From Abiotrophia sp. HMSC24B09 (GTDB lineage: Bacteria; Bacillota; Bacilli; Lactobacillales; Aerococcaceae), in NCBI RefSeq assembly GCF_001815865.1, contig NZ_KV822210.1:122574-186573 (forward strand): a stretch of DNA of 64,000 nucleotides, in the 5' to 3' direction. Position 1 is the stretch's first letter; the number at the start of each line of letters is the position of its first letter. The translations under genes and the position numbers were made by a program. Positions 16,761 to 24,564 of the stretch are shown here, piece after piece. The notes under the pieces are model-generated. The model was not told where the DNA came from. It searched no databases and saw nothing but the letters and a program-made list of their open reading frames with translations.

Positions 16761-17147
16761 ATGACGGAAGAAGTCAAGCAAAACCATCAACCAGGCTTTG
16801 AGAAATATATGAAGATCTATACGGCTTTGAGGCTGATAACCCTCGTGACAGGGATTTATATGTTAAAACTCCCAGTCATATGGTTAGTATACTTAGGCCG
16901 TCTGCTAGCCTTTTATTGGTTGATGACAGGTTGGAAAACCAATGATGGCCGACGTTTCAACTATGGCTTTATCCTAGATACTATCTTGTCAGTACTTGAA
17001 CTTTCGGTTTGGGTGGTAGGGCTACTTGTGGCGTGGCCATACGTAATTTTGGCATTATCCTATGCGCCAATGTTTTTGATTTTTATAACTCCAATTATAG
17101 TGTGGACAGTGCTTTTTATAGCCAAGCTTCGCTTTGGTTCAGACTAA
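16761..17147 (+). CDS. small membrane protein, paralogue 1 of a tandem family
   Basis: A 128-residue protein with a hydrophilic N terminus (EVKQNHQPGFEKYMKIYTALR) and four hydrophobic segments. I do not recognise a family. It aligns along its length with the next gene: the strings YTALR, LITL.TG, VYLGR.LAF.WLM and KLRF/KNRF correspond. The ATG at 16761 has a GAGGT site ten bases upstream. Its C terminus is shorter than that of paralogue 2; the bases after its stop, read in another frame, keep the F-x6-W spacing of paralogue 2, hinting at a frameshift truncation, but this is weak. Confidence 0.65.
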   Translation: MTEEVKQNHQPGFEKYMKIYTALRLITLVTGIYMLKLPVIWLVYLGRLLAFYWLMTGWKTNDGRRFNYGFILDTILSVLELSVWVVGLLVAWPYVILALSYAPMFLIFITPIIVWTVLFIAKLRFGSD

Positions 17148-17215
17148 TAGGGTCTATATGGCGGATAAAGGCGCAGAGATTAGTTGAATTTATAGGTATA
17201 GGAGTGATTTGATTG

Positions 17216-17662
17216 ATGGACGAAGCTAAAAAGACTAGCAAATCCGAATTTAACCAATACATGACTGCTTACACGGCTTTGCGAGTATTAACGCTGATAA
17301 CAGGATTAATTTTATTGTCGTTCCCATTTGTATTTTGGTTTGTATACTTTGGGCGCATATTGGCTTTCTGTTGGTTGATGGTAGCGTGGAAAGACTATGA
17401 TGAATCAAAGTTAAAAAATGGCTACCGTTTGGACCTGATTTTGACAATCGCAGAATTTGTTTTGTGTCTTATTTCATTCTCATATTTCCCATTATTCCAA
17501 TTTGCTTTATATGTAAGCAATGGGCTTGTCCTGATACTATTGATAATCCCTATCATAATCTGGCTAGCGCTTCTGAGCGCCAAGAACCGCTTCGAGGAAG
17601 CCAAGGATGCCTGGCTATATGAAATGGAAATTAAGAGGTTCAACCGTCAATTGCAAGATTAG
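17216..17662 (+). CDS. small membrane protein, paralogue 2 of a tandem family
   Basis: A 148-residue protein with four hydrophobic segments and a charged C-terminal tail (FEEAKDAWLYEMEIKRFNRQ). It shares YTALRVLTLITG, VYFGRILAFCWLM and other strings with paralogue 1, so it arose by duplication. Either TTG at 17213 or ATG at 17216 may be the start; TAGGAG lies 8 or 11 bases upstream. No known family is recognised. A decayed third copy follows after 12 bases. Confidence 0.65.
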   Translation: MDEAKKTSKSEFNQYMTAYTALRVLTLITGLILLSFPFVFWFVYFGRILAFCWLMVAWKDYDESKLKNGYRLDLILTIAEFVLCLISFSYFPLFQFALYVSNGLVLILLIIPIIIWLALLSAKNRFEEAKDAWLYEMEIKRFNRQLQD

Positions 17663-17674
17663 TAAGGGGGCCTA

Positions 17675-17820
17675 ATAACAGAATAAATCGAGAAAGATAA
17701 CTAAGCAGGCTTCGAAGGATTCATGGTCTTATATACTGTTTTAAGAATTTATTTATCGTACTAGTTCTCTTTATATTAGAGTTATCGCCAGTCTACATAC
17801 AGTGCTGTCTTGCCTAGCTA
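17675..17820 (+). pseudogene. decayed third copy of the tandem membrane-protein family
   Basis: Read from 17675, codon by codon, the bases match the first residues of paralogue 1 (MTEEVKQNHQPGFEKYM): the start ATG has become ATA, and two codons, for Glu and Gln, have become TAA. AGFEGFMVLYTVLR then follows in frame. A one-base frameshift near 17761 restores similarity to the first membrane helix (ELSPVY) up to the residues matching LLA, after which the homology ends. So only the N-terminal third survives. A short inverted repeat (TGCCTAG/CTAGGCA) lies at its end. Confidence 0.75.
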
Positions 17821-17874
17821 GTTCTAACTAGGCAAAGCCAGTAAGAGTTAATATCCCTAAGAGGAGGAAAATAT

Positions 17875-19065
17875 ATGCAAGTTAGCAGGTCAGTATCTAA
17901 TCAGCAAGGTTGGTTGCTGGAATGCCAACTAGTCTATCTTTTATTCCAGCTTAGCCGAGTTGTTTTTGGTTCTGTTATGGTCGGACGGATTGGGCAGAGT
18001 GATTTGTGGAACCTATTGCTGGAGGAACTCATCTTTTTATTACCACTAGTATTAACCTGGTTAGGCTATAAATCACAGCAAGCTTGGTGTCATTATTTCG
18101 CTGGGGCGACCAATGCCGGTATCGTAATCCATTTCTTCGCAAGCCATGATATTCGAGAGTTATCCGTCTTTTTCCACCCTATCGCTTTCTTGGCCATATG
18201 CACAATTCTCTATATTCCAGTAGTGCCAGTGCTTTATTGTGCCCATCAGCAATTTTTGGTAGGGCGTGAACTTAGCAAGCGGGAGTCTCGATTAAAGCTA
18301 GCTACAACCATGGGGACTAAATCGCTTGATCGTGTTTTATTAGGCTATCTCTTCGTTAAAGGATGGCTGATGGTCGTTTTACGTTTGCAATATTTCCTTG
18401 GACTGACATATCTGTTAGTAATTGCCTTATGGTTAGCGACAATCCACTTAACATGGTGGGGCTACCGTCATCATCGCTCGGACTTGCTTAAGCTTGCCTG
18501 GATTTTAGATGTAGTTTATCTCCTGATGGGGATTTGGCCTTTTGTAGCGGCTCCGATTTTTTATAATTTGAACTATTACGAGACCTGGATGAAAGTAATC
18601 TTCAACCTAGGCTGGTCTGTTCTATTCTTGGTAGGGCTACCGGCACTAGCTCTATTGCTTTTATGGAAGCTCAAGGCTAGCGTTAAGGGCTATGTCTTTG
18701 GCGTGACGTCCCATTACCAAGGGGCAGAGGCCTATCAGTTACAAGATTTAGACCAAGTATTGACCCAAGCAGAGTCCTTATCTGGACAATCGATTGAATG
18801 TCGAATGATCATCGATGAGAAGGGCTTTTTAGGACAAGTAGGGGATGCTTACTGGTTTACTTTCAGTCAGTCTACTGGTGGGGAAGCCACAGCTAAAGTT
18901 CTGCGAGTGCGCGTTCAGGGGAAAGTCCCACAGGCTATCAGCAGTTGGCAGGGAGTCCTAACCCTTCGTGGTCAAGTAGGCTATCATGAAACAGACAGTC
19001 AGGCCATTCCAGATGGCTGGTATTTGGATGCAGATTGGCTTGCATTTGTGCCAGACAAGAGTTAA
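17875..19065 (+). CDS. polytopic membrane protein with soluble C-terminal domain, unknown function
   Basis: A 396-residue protein with about eight hydrophobic segments in residues 15-270, followed by a soluble domain of about 125 residues rich in beta pattern (IECRMIIDEKGFLGQVGDAYWFTF ending GQVGYHETDS). I recognise neither part. AGAGGAGG precedes the ATG. It lies between the small paralogous membrane genes and another unknown membrane gene on the same strand, so this stretch may form one functional unit. Aromatic residues are abundant in the membrane part. Confidence 0.6.
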   Translation: MQVSRSVSNQQGWLLECQLVYLLFQLSRVVFGSVMVGRIGQSDLWNLLLEELIFLLPLVLTWLGYKSQQAWCHYFAGATNAGIVIHFFASHDIRELSVFFHPIAFLAICTILYIPVVPVLYCAHQQFLVGRELSKRESRLKLATTMGTKSLDRVLLGYLFVKGWLMVVLRLQYFLGLTYLLVIALWLATIHLTWWGYRHHRSDLLKLAWILDVVYLLMGIWPFVAAPIFYNLNYYETWMKVIFNLGWSVLFLVGLPALALLLLWKLKASVKGYVFGVTSHYQGAEAYQLQDLDQVLTQAESLSGQSIECRMIIDEKGFLGQVGDAYWFTFSQSTGGEATAKVLRVRVQGKVPQAISSWQGVLTLRGQVGYHETDSQAIPDGWYLDADWLAFVPDKS

Positions 19066-19078
19066 GAACTAATATGAG

Positions 19079-19105
19079 AAAGTGCGGGCGAGTCCGCACT
19101 TTTTT
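19079..19105 (+). terminator. rho-independent terminator
   Basis: AAAGTGCGG pairs with CCGCACTTT across a six-base loop and a T run follows. Confidence 0.85.
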
Positions 19106-19173
19106 GAGCTAGTCGGTTAATGACGCCTTTTGGGGAGTCTGTTATAATAAAAGAAGGGAAAGGAGGGACTGCC

Positions 19174-19995
19174 ATGGAACCCATAGTGGACAAAGCACGT
19201 CAAGAACGCGCTTTTGCCTTGTTTTTAGCCTTCAAGGTGCTGGCCGGTTTATGGATATACCAGAACATCTTTAACTGGGACTTCATTAACTTGCCTTTTG
19301 CTGCCTGGCTGCTAGCTATGGCAGTCACCTGGATGGCCTGGTTATTTCAATCTGGGGCTATCATGCGATGGGCCTATCGATTGGAGTGGCTAGGGCTAGT
19401 TGTGCTCTGGGGGCGTCTGCTGATGGGGCTGCTTGTGCCAGGACAAGGAAGTACAAAACTAAGGACTGCCTACGAAGTCGACTTGATGATTCGGTCAGGG
19501 GTCTTCTTCCTCGCTTCGCTATTTTGGAGCCATCGCCTTAAAAAATTTGCCCAAGCTTGGCCTAAACCAGAAAGGGCTCGAAACAAGAAGCAAGTAGCCT
19601 TGGAGCGTCATCAGTTGGGCTTGGCTTACTTACAGACGGGGATGTTGCTCTATTTTTTAGTCCCTTTATTGAATAATTTGCGTTTTGGTTTTAATAATTT
19701 AGATTGGCGTGAAGCAGCGCTTCTCAATGGTCTATTAGTTTTGGGCGCTATTCTAGCGACGGTGGCTCGTTATGGTCAGACCTGGCGGCTTTATCTTGGG
19801 CTCACCGGGGTCAATCTCCTGCTCTTCAGCCATCCTTTTCTTTTTTGGCTCATGATGCGGGGCGGTGTGGGCGTCGGTCCTGCCTATTGGCGGAGCCTGG
19901 TCTTGTACCTGCCTTTTGCCTATTTGTCGGCGCAAAGCCTATGGCTAGCGAAATGTCTGGGTAAAAAGGCGCTACAAAATAAACAGTGTGGATAG
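19174..19995 (+). CDS. polytopic membrane protein, unknown function
   Basis: A 273-residue protein with about seven hydrophobic segments and a basic cytoplasmic loop in the middle (KPERARNKKQVALERHQ). The ATG at 19174 follows AAAGGAGG; an in-frame start at 19120 has no ribosome site. No family recognised. The N terminus KARQERAFALFLAFKVLAG resembles in layout the N-terminal regions of the small paralogous membrane proteins upstream (charged residues, then a first helix), but residue identity is low. It is separated from the previous gene by a terminator. Confidence 0.6.
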   Translation: MEPIVDKARQERAFALFLAFKVLAGLWIYQNIFNWDFINLPFAAWLLAMAVTWMAWLFQSGAIMRWAYRLEWLGLVVLWGRLLMGLLVPGQGSTKLRTAYEVDLMIRSGVFFLASLFWSHRLKKFAQAWPKPERARNKKQVALERHQLGLAYLQTGMLLYFLVPLLNNLRFGFNNLDWREAALLNGLLVLGAILATVARYGQTWRLYLGLTGVNLLLFSHPFLFWLMMRGGVGVGPAYWRSLVLYLPFAYLSAQSLWLAKCLGKKALQNKQCG

Positions 19996-20038
19996 TAAAG
20001 AATGCAAAATATGTCGATGTTGTAAAATAAGTCAGATA

Positions 20039-20066
20039 AAAACAGGCTCTTAGAGCCTGTTTTCTT
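20039..20066 (+). terminator. rho-independent terminator
   Basis: AAAACAGGCTCT pairs with AGAGCCTGTTTT with a one-base gap, followed by a T-rich tract. Confidence 0.85.
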
Positions 20067-20120
20067 TTGGATAATGACAAAAATCTCTCTCTGTTTGTGA
20101 ATAAACATAGGGAAAGCTAG

Positions 20121-20149
20121 TTGCTGTAAGCGATTTATTGTGATATACT
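20121..20149 (+). promoter_or_regulatory. sigma-70 promoter for the RpiR gene
   Basis: TTGCTG and TATACT are spaced by 17 bases, about 75 bases upstream of the start codon. Confidence 0.6.
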
Positions 20150-20225
20150 GTAGGCGAAAATGGGCTAGGCGTGGCTATCATGGAAAGTAGGATTCAGTGT
20201 TTGGTATAACAAAGGAGAGAATCGT

Positions 20226-21068
20226 ATGAGTTGTATTACCAAGATCAAAAGTGCCCTAGGATCAATGACAGCGACTGAACAGATGATTGGTCGCTATATA
20301 CTGGAGCACCGGCATGAAGTGTTAGATATGAATACTGTGGAGTTAGGTTTTGCTTCTGGAACATCGGGGGCGGCTTGGACTCGCTTTGCTAAGAAGATGG
20401 GTTATAAAGGCTTGCCTGCCTTAAAATTGGACTTGGCACAGGACCGGACTGATGAGGAAATGCCAGAGGTGGATCTCTTTTTAGATCCTAAAGATTGTCT
20501 GTCTAAGCTCATCCATAAGACCCAAAGTATCCTAGAACAGAATCTACGCCAGACCTATGAGCTCATGGATGAAACAGATCTAGCGCAAGCCATTGATTGG
20601 ATGGCTAGCGCCCATCGTCTCTTCCTCTGCGGAATTGGAGGCAGTGGCGTAGTTTGCATGGACTTGGTTCATAAGTTGACGCGAATTAATCGTCCAGTCA
20701 CCTATGATCGTGACACTCATATACTAATGGCGCAAATGGCGCACTGTATGCCTGGCGATGTGGTGCTGGTAGTCAGTTATAGTGGTAGCACCCATAGTGT
20801 CAATCAAATGGCCTACCTTGCTAAGGAGCAGGGTGCCAAAATAATCGCTATCACGGGACATAATCTCAAGGCGCCCCTCGTCAGCCTTGCTGATATTTGC
20901 CTTTTCATCCCTCAAGATGAAAAAGAAATTCGCCTAGGCTCGGTTACTTCCCGAGATGGATCTTTGATTATTACCGACTTGCTCTACTATGGGGTGGCTC
21001 AACGCCAATTCCATGCAACCAAGGAGCATTTGGTTAAAACTCGGAAGATGATTCGAAAGATGGATTAA
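20226..21068 (+). CDS. MurR/RpiR-family transcriptional regulator
   Basis: A 280-residue regulator. Residues 1-75 are the HTH_6 DNA-binding domain (LGSMTATEQMIGRYILEH, then SGAAWTRFAKKMGYKGLPALK), and residues 100-260 form a SIS phosphosugar-binding domain (RLFLCGIGGSGVVCMDLVHK, then VLVVSYSGSTHS). Such proteins sense a sugar phosphate. The usual TVVRF of helix 3 is here AAWTRF. AAAGGAGAG precedes the ATG. Downstream lie the TIM-barrel-like gene and the ROK-controlled PTS operon, its probable regulon. Confidence 0.9.
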   Translation: MSCITKIKSALGSMTATEQMIGRYILEHRHEVLDMNTVELGFASGTSGAAWTRFAKKMGYKGLPALKLDLAQDRTDEEMPEVDLFLDPKDCLSKLIHKTQSILEQNLRQTYELMDETDLAQAIDWMASAHRLFLCGIGGSGVVCMDLVHKLTRINRPVTYDRDTHILMAQMAHCMPGDVVLVVSYSGSTHSVNQMAYLAKEQGAKIIAITGHNLKAPLVSLADICLFIPQDEKEIRLGSVTSRDGSLIITDLLYYGVAQRQFHATKEHLVKTRKMIRKMD

Positions 21069-21072
21069 AGCA

Positions 21073-21101
21073 AAAGGTTGGGCCTAAACCCAACCTTTTT
21101 T
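21073..21101 (+). terminator. rho-independent terminator
   Basis: AAAGGTTGGG pairs with CCCAACCTTT across six bases and runs into a T tract. Confidence 0.9.
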
Positions 21102-21279
21102 GTCCATATAGGGTGAATAAACTAGGAGCTCAAGTTCCTAATGATTAGCAGATTTTATAAGTAGATTCAGCGGATTTTTTTAAAAGGCGTTTTGAAAAGA
21201 ATTTATTTCGACCAATGCTTATATAATGAGGAAAATGCTCCTGAAATATAATTTTCTTAAGCGGTCACGATTTTATGGT

Positions 21280-21301
21280 GAGTTCGGGTTAACCCGAACT
21301 C
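21280..21301. promoter_or_regulatory. perfect 22-base palindrome, operator candidate
   Basis: GAGTTCGGGTT is followed at once by its reverse complement AACCCGAACTC. It lies 62 bases before the -35 box of the next gene and downstream of the RpiR gene. No T run follows, so it is more likely a protein-binding site than a terminator. The RpiR protein encoded next to it is the obvious candidate ligand, which is inference. Confidence 0.6.
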
Positions 21302-21362
21302 GGCGTATAAAATTGACCCGATATAGTTACATCAAGACTAGCGCCCCCTAAAAACATAAACC

Positions 21363-21392
21363 GTTTACATAACTGACGAATCATGCTATACT
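21363..21392 (+). promoter_or_regulatory. sigma-70 promoter with ROK/cre-like octamer
   Basis: TTTACA (21364-21369) and TATACT (21387-21392) are spaced by 17 bases, with an extended TGC before the -10. GTTTACAT covers the -35, and its reverse complement ATGTAAAC recurs at 21406-21413. The same octamer pair occurs at the promoter of the PTS operon. Confidence 0.65.
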
Positions 21393-21475
21393 AATTAATA
21401 ACAAAATGTAAACAAAAAGGCGTAATCAAGTGTTAGGGTTGTTCTGATTAAGAAATAATAGAAAGAAGGATTCAC

Positions 21476-22375
21476 ATGGTAAAACGTTTGATTAGTGCCA
21501 ACACGTCGGAAATTCTGGCCATGTCAGCAGCAGAACTAAAACAGAGTATTAAGGCTAGTGAAGGTCGAGTGATTTTGTCTGAGAATGTGGGCTTTAAGGA
21601 GTCCTACATTGGGGATATTACCAACTCAGAGATGGCTCGCGCTTTTGGGGCGGATCTCATTTTACTAAATGGGGTAGACTTACTAAACCCCGTTATATTT
21701 GCTATTGATCCTGATGCACCCAATTTTGTCGCAGAGCTCCATCGACTGGTGGGCCGCCCGATTGGCGTCAATTTGGAGCCTGTCGATCTTAACGCTAAGA
21801 TGAATGAAGAACGGCAAGAATTAGTGACTGGGCGCCAGGTCAATGTGGCATCGCTACAGGCGGCCGAAGCTTTTGGTCTTGATTTTATCTGTTTGACGGG
21901 TAATCCTGGGACTGGTGTGACCAATCATACCATAGCGGAGGCCATCCGACTAACCAAGCAGCACTTCTCTGGCTTGGTTATTGCGGGGAAGATGCATGGG
22001 GCAGGTGTTGACGAGCCTGTTGCAGACTTAGAAGCGGTCAGCCAATTCATTGAGGCTGGAGCCGATATTATTTTGGCGCCGGCTGTAGGCAGTGTGCCAG
22101 GCTTCGATGAGGCGGATCTCAAGGCCATTGTTCAGCGAGCCCATCAAGCAGGGGCTCTAGTGATGAGCGCCATTGGAACTAGCCAAGAAAGCTCGGATAC
22201 CGACACCATTAAGCAGATGGCTATCCGCAATAAGATTTGTGGGGTAGACATCCAGCACATTGGGGACTCTGGCTATGGTTGTTTGGCTCCTGTAGAGAAC
22301 ATTTTTGCCCTCAGCAAGGCAATTCGCGGTCAACGACATACCATTTCCATGATTGCGCGTTCCATTAACCGCTAA
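21476..22375 (+). CDS. TIM-barrel-like protein associated with PTS genes, unknown activity
   Basis: A 299-residue soluble protein with a clear alternating beta/alpha pattern (VILSEN, DLILLNG, PIGVNLEP, DFICLTGNPGTGV, GLVIAGKMHG, DIILAPAVGSVPG, VMSAIGTSQ). Homologues of this kind are often found beside lactose/cellobiose PTS operons and carry loose labels such as haloacid dehalogenase-like; no HAD motif is visible here. A role in phosphosugar metabolism is inference from context. Own promoter and a GAAAGAAGGA ribosome site. The downstream terminator is shared with the convergent ROK gene. Confidence 0.6.
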   Translation: MVKRLISANTSEILAMSAAELKQSIKASEGRVILSENVGFKESYIGDITNSEMARAFGADLILLNGVDLLNPVIFAIDPDAPNFVAELHRLVGRPIGVNLEPVDLNAKMNEERQELVTGRQVNVASLQAAEAFGLDFICLTGNPGTGVTNHTIAEAIRLTKQHFSGLVIAGKMHGAGVDEPVADLEAVSQFIEAGADIILAPAVGSVPGFDEADLKAIVQRAHQAGALVMSAIGTSQESSDTDTIKQMAIRNKICGVDIQHIGDSGYGCLAPVENIFALSKAIRGQRHTISMIARSINR

Positions 22376-22391
22376 TTAAGGCAATAAAAAG

Positions 22392-22434
22392 AGCGGACCA
22401 TCTACTAAATCTAGTAGATGGTCCGCTTATTTTT
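22392..22434. terminator. bidirectional terminator with a 16-base stem
   Basis: AGCGGACCATCTACTA pairs with TAGTAGATGGTCCGCT across four bases, with A and T runs on its sides. It separates the convergent TIM-barrel-like and ROK genes. Confidence 0.9.
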
Positions 22435-23620
22435 ATGCTGATAAGAAGCTGGCTTTGACACAGAGGCTAGTGGCTGCCCGCGCAATATTAAGTGGGCTAT
22501 AGGCTAGGGGAATGAGTCGTATTTTCTTTTGCTTATGGAAGAGCGGGGTGGTAGCCGCCAGCTCCTGGTGCAAGAGGGTGTCAACTAGCGGATAGGAGAA
22601 GAATTGGCCGTCAAGGTAGATGGCGTCACTGTCAATCAGCTGACTGAGATTGGATAGGGCAATCGACAGGTAGTGACAGGCTTGCTGAATCAATTGGAGA
22701 CAGCTAGTATCGCCTAAGGCGCAGGCATCCATAATGGTCGTCAGCGTGATAGATTCGGGCTCTGATACCAAGCTAGGCAGGAAGGTGGATTGGGCTACCC
22801 GATAGAGGGTTTGGGCCTTAGCAATCAGGCTAGCTTCGCTAGCATAGACTTGCAGGCAACCCCGTTTACCACAGGTGCAGGCTTCTCCTTGTGGATTCAA
22901 AATCGTATGACCGATTTCGCCAATCAGGAAGTTCTGTCGCCCGTAGATTTGCCCTTGATACATATAGGAACAATGAATACCGTTAGCGACATGGAAGACG
23001 ATAAAGTTATGGTCGTTTTTGTCATCTTGGCCATAAAGCCTTTGGGCCAGGGTCAAGCAGTGAGACTTATTATCAAAATAAACCGGCAGGCTAAAGGCCT
23101 GGGCTAGCTCTTCCAGATTGAGATTCTGCCAATGCTGATTGTTGGATTGAATATAGGGACTCAAGTTGAAGTCCACATGACCTGGTAGCCCGACGCCAAT
23201 GGCGGTCAGGGGAAAGTCAGGGTGTTGCCTTATAAATTGATGAATGAAGTCGGCTAAGTCAGCGCTAGTCGGGTAGTTACCTAGTTGTTGGAAGGTCATG
23301 CTGTAGTCGCTGGCTTGAATTTCGCCAAGGTTATCCGTAATGACCAAGGCTAGGTATTTTTCAGAGATTTCGACACCTAGATAGTAGGCACGACGGGGCA
23401 TAAGACTAAGTAAGGTTTTTTTCCGGCCTACACTATCATCTTCAGCTTCCCCAACTTCATAGACGAGTTCTTGGCGAATTAAATCCCCGATAATAGACCC
23501 CGTAGTAGCAGGCGTTATGCCCGTTTCTTTGGCAATATCAATACGTGATAGTGGTGCTTTTGCATATAGTTTATCTAAGATGGTGGCCCTTAAGGCGGCT
23601 TGTTTTTTAGTTAACGTCAT
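22433..23620 (-). CDS. ROK-family transcriptional repressor (NagC/XylR type)
   Basis: A 395-residue regulator. An N-terminal winged helix-turn-helix (ILDKLYAKAPLSRIDIAKETGITPATTGSI) is followed by a ROK sugar-kinase-like domain with IGVGLPGHVDF, GEIGHTILNP and the zinc motif CTCGKRGC. It should bind a sugar or sugar phosphate and release DNA. The gene is divergent from the PTS operon, and both sides share an intergenic region holding ATGTAAAC and GTTTACAT. A GAGGGAGTG site precedes the ATG. Confidence 0.9.
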   Translation of the reverse strand: MTLTKKQAALRATILDKLYAKAPLSRIDIAKETGITPATTGSIIGDLIRQELVYEVGEAEDDSVGRKKTLLSLMPRRAYYLGVEISEKYLALVITDNLGEIQASDYSMTFQQLGNYPTSADLADFIHQFIRQHPDFPLTAIGVGLPGHVDFNLSPYIQSNNQHWQNLNLEELAQAFSLPVYFDNKSHCLTLAQRLYGQDDKNDHNFIVFHVANGIHCSYMYQGQIYGRQNFLIGEIGHTILNPQGEACTCGKRGCLQVYASEASLIAKAQTLYRVAQSTFLPSLVSEPESITLTTIMDACALGDTSCLQLIQQACHYLSIALSNLSQLIDSDAIYLDGQFFSYPLVDTLLHQELAATTPLFHKQKKIRLIPLAYSPLNIARAATSLCVKASFLSA

Positions 23621-23671
23621 GGATATTCACTCCCTCACGAATATCATAACAAAAAACATGCATAGCCTCAA

Positions 23672-23709
23672 ATGTAAACGTTGACAAAAAGCCCTTTCAA
23701 TCCTATAAT
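23672..23709 (+). promoter_or_regulatory. PTS-operon promoter overlapping a full cre match
   Basis: TTGACA (23681-23686) and TATAAT (23704-23709) are exactly 17 bases apart. TGTAAACGTTGACA at 23673-23686 fits the CcpA cre consensus TGWAANCGNTNNCA at every fixed position and covers the -35. ATGTAAAC here pairs with GTTTACAT at 23762-23769. Confidence 0.75.
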
Positions 23710-23737
23710 AGTAATAGAAAGTAAATAATAAATTAAG

Positions 23738-23799
23738 AATCGGTTCCGTTCACGCCTGCTTGTTTACATTTTCAAAATAATAGGGACCGGTTATTTTTT
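23738..23799 (+). promoter_or_regulatory. leader hairpin with T run (possible attenuator)
   Basis: AATCGGTTCC can pair with GGGACCGGTT (two G-U pairs) across a 35-base loop, followed by ATTTTTTC. It lies between the promoter and the first PTS gene. The octamer GTTTACAT is in its loop. The long loop makes its strength uncertain. Confidence 0.4.
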
Positions 23800-23829
23800 C
23801 TTTCGAATTTTAAGGAAAGGGTGTTGTAA

Positions 23830-24147
23830 ATGGAAACCAAGCAAATCATGTTAGTCTGTGCCGCTGGGATGTCGACTAGCCTCATGGTATCCAAGATGGA
23901 AAAGGCCGCGCAAGATCAAGGGTTAGATGCCCATATTTTTGCTGTGCCAGTGCCAGAAGCCAAGGAATATCTCCAAAACAATGCAGTAGATGTCTTATTG
24001 TTAGGCCCCCAAGTCCGCTATTTGAAGAACGAATTTTCCGCTGACTTGTCAGCCCGTGGCATCCCAGTGGAGGTCATCCCCATGACAGATTATGGCATGA
24101 TGAAAGGCGATAAGGTCTTGGCTTTAGCCGTAAGCCTCATGGGATAA
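23830..24147 (+). CDS. PTS lactose/cellobiose-type EIIB
   Basis: A 105-residue cytoplasmic phosphocarrier. The phosphorylated cysteine is Cys10 in LVCAAGMSTSLMVSKM, the classical Lac/Chb IIB loop. AAGGAAAGG precedes the ATG. It is the first gene of the operon IIB-IIA-IIC-GH35-aldo/keto reductase. Confidence 0.93.
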   Translation: METKQIMLVCAAGMSTSLMVSKMEKAAQDQGLDAHIFAVPVPEAKEYLQNNAVDVLLLGPQVRYLKNEFSADLSARGIPVEVIPMTDYGMMKGDKVLALAVSLMG

Positions 24148-24159
24148 AGGAGCAAGCCT

Positions 24160-24477
24160 ATGTCACAAGAAGCCGCATTAGAAGTAGCCATGCAGTTAAT
24201 TATGTATGGTGGTGAAGCCAAATCCTGTGCTATCGAAGCCATGGCAGCAGCTAAGAAGCGAGATTTCCAGATTGCGACGGAGCGAATGGCAGCGGCTCGA
24301 GCAGCCCTCTTAGAAGCCCATCACGCCCAGGCCGGAGTCTTGGCTCAAGAAGCGCAAGGGATTGAGCAGCCCCTCAGTCTCTTTATGATTCATGGTCAGG
24401 ATCATCTCATGACCAGTATCGCCTTTGTCGATTTAGCTCAGGAATTAATCGAAGTCTACCAAGTCTTACCCCAATAA
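24160..24477 (+). CDS. PTS lactose/cellobiose-type EIIA
   Basis: A 105-residue trimeric phosphocarrier of the LacF/ChbA family. The phosphorylated histidine is His78 in MIHGQDHLMTSI, and Asp81 is the metal-binding residue of the trimer axis; both positions equal those in LacF. It follows EIIB by 12 bases with an AAAGGAG site. Confidence 0.93.
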   Translation: MSQEAALEVAMQLIMYGGEAKSCAIEAMAAAKKRDFQIATERMAAARAALLEAHHAQAGVLAQEAQGIEQPLSLFMIHGQDHLMTSIAFVDLAQELIEVYQVLPQ

Positions 24478-24564
24478 GTGGCTTTGGAGCAGTCCGAGCT
24501 AGGTTGGTAGACACCCAAACCGTAGTTTTAATTAATTTATGTAAAAATTTAAGGAGGAATTAAC

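Noticed and set aside
19753..20108. Overlapping minus-strand frames of 60-76 codons
   Set aside because: They overlap the membrane gene and its terminator and have no start signals.
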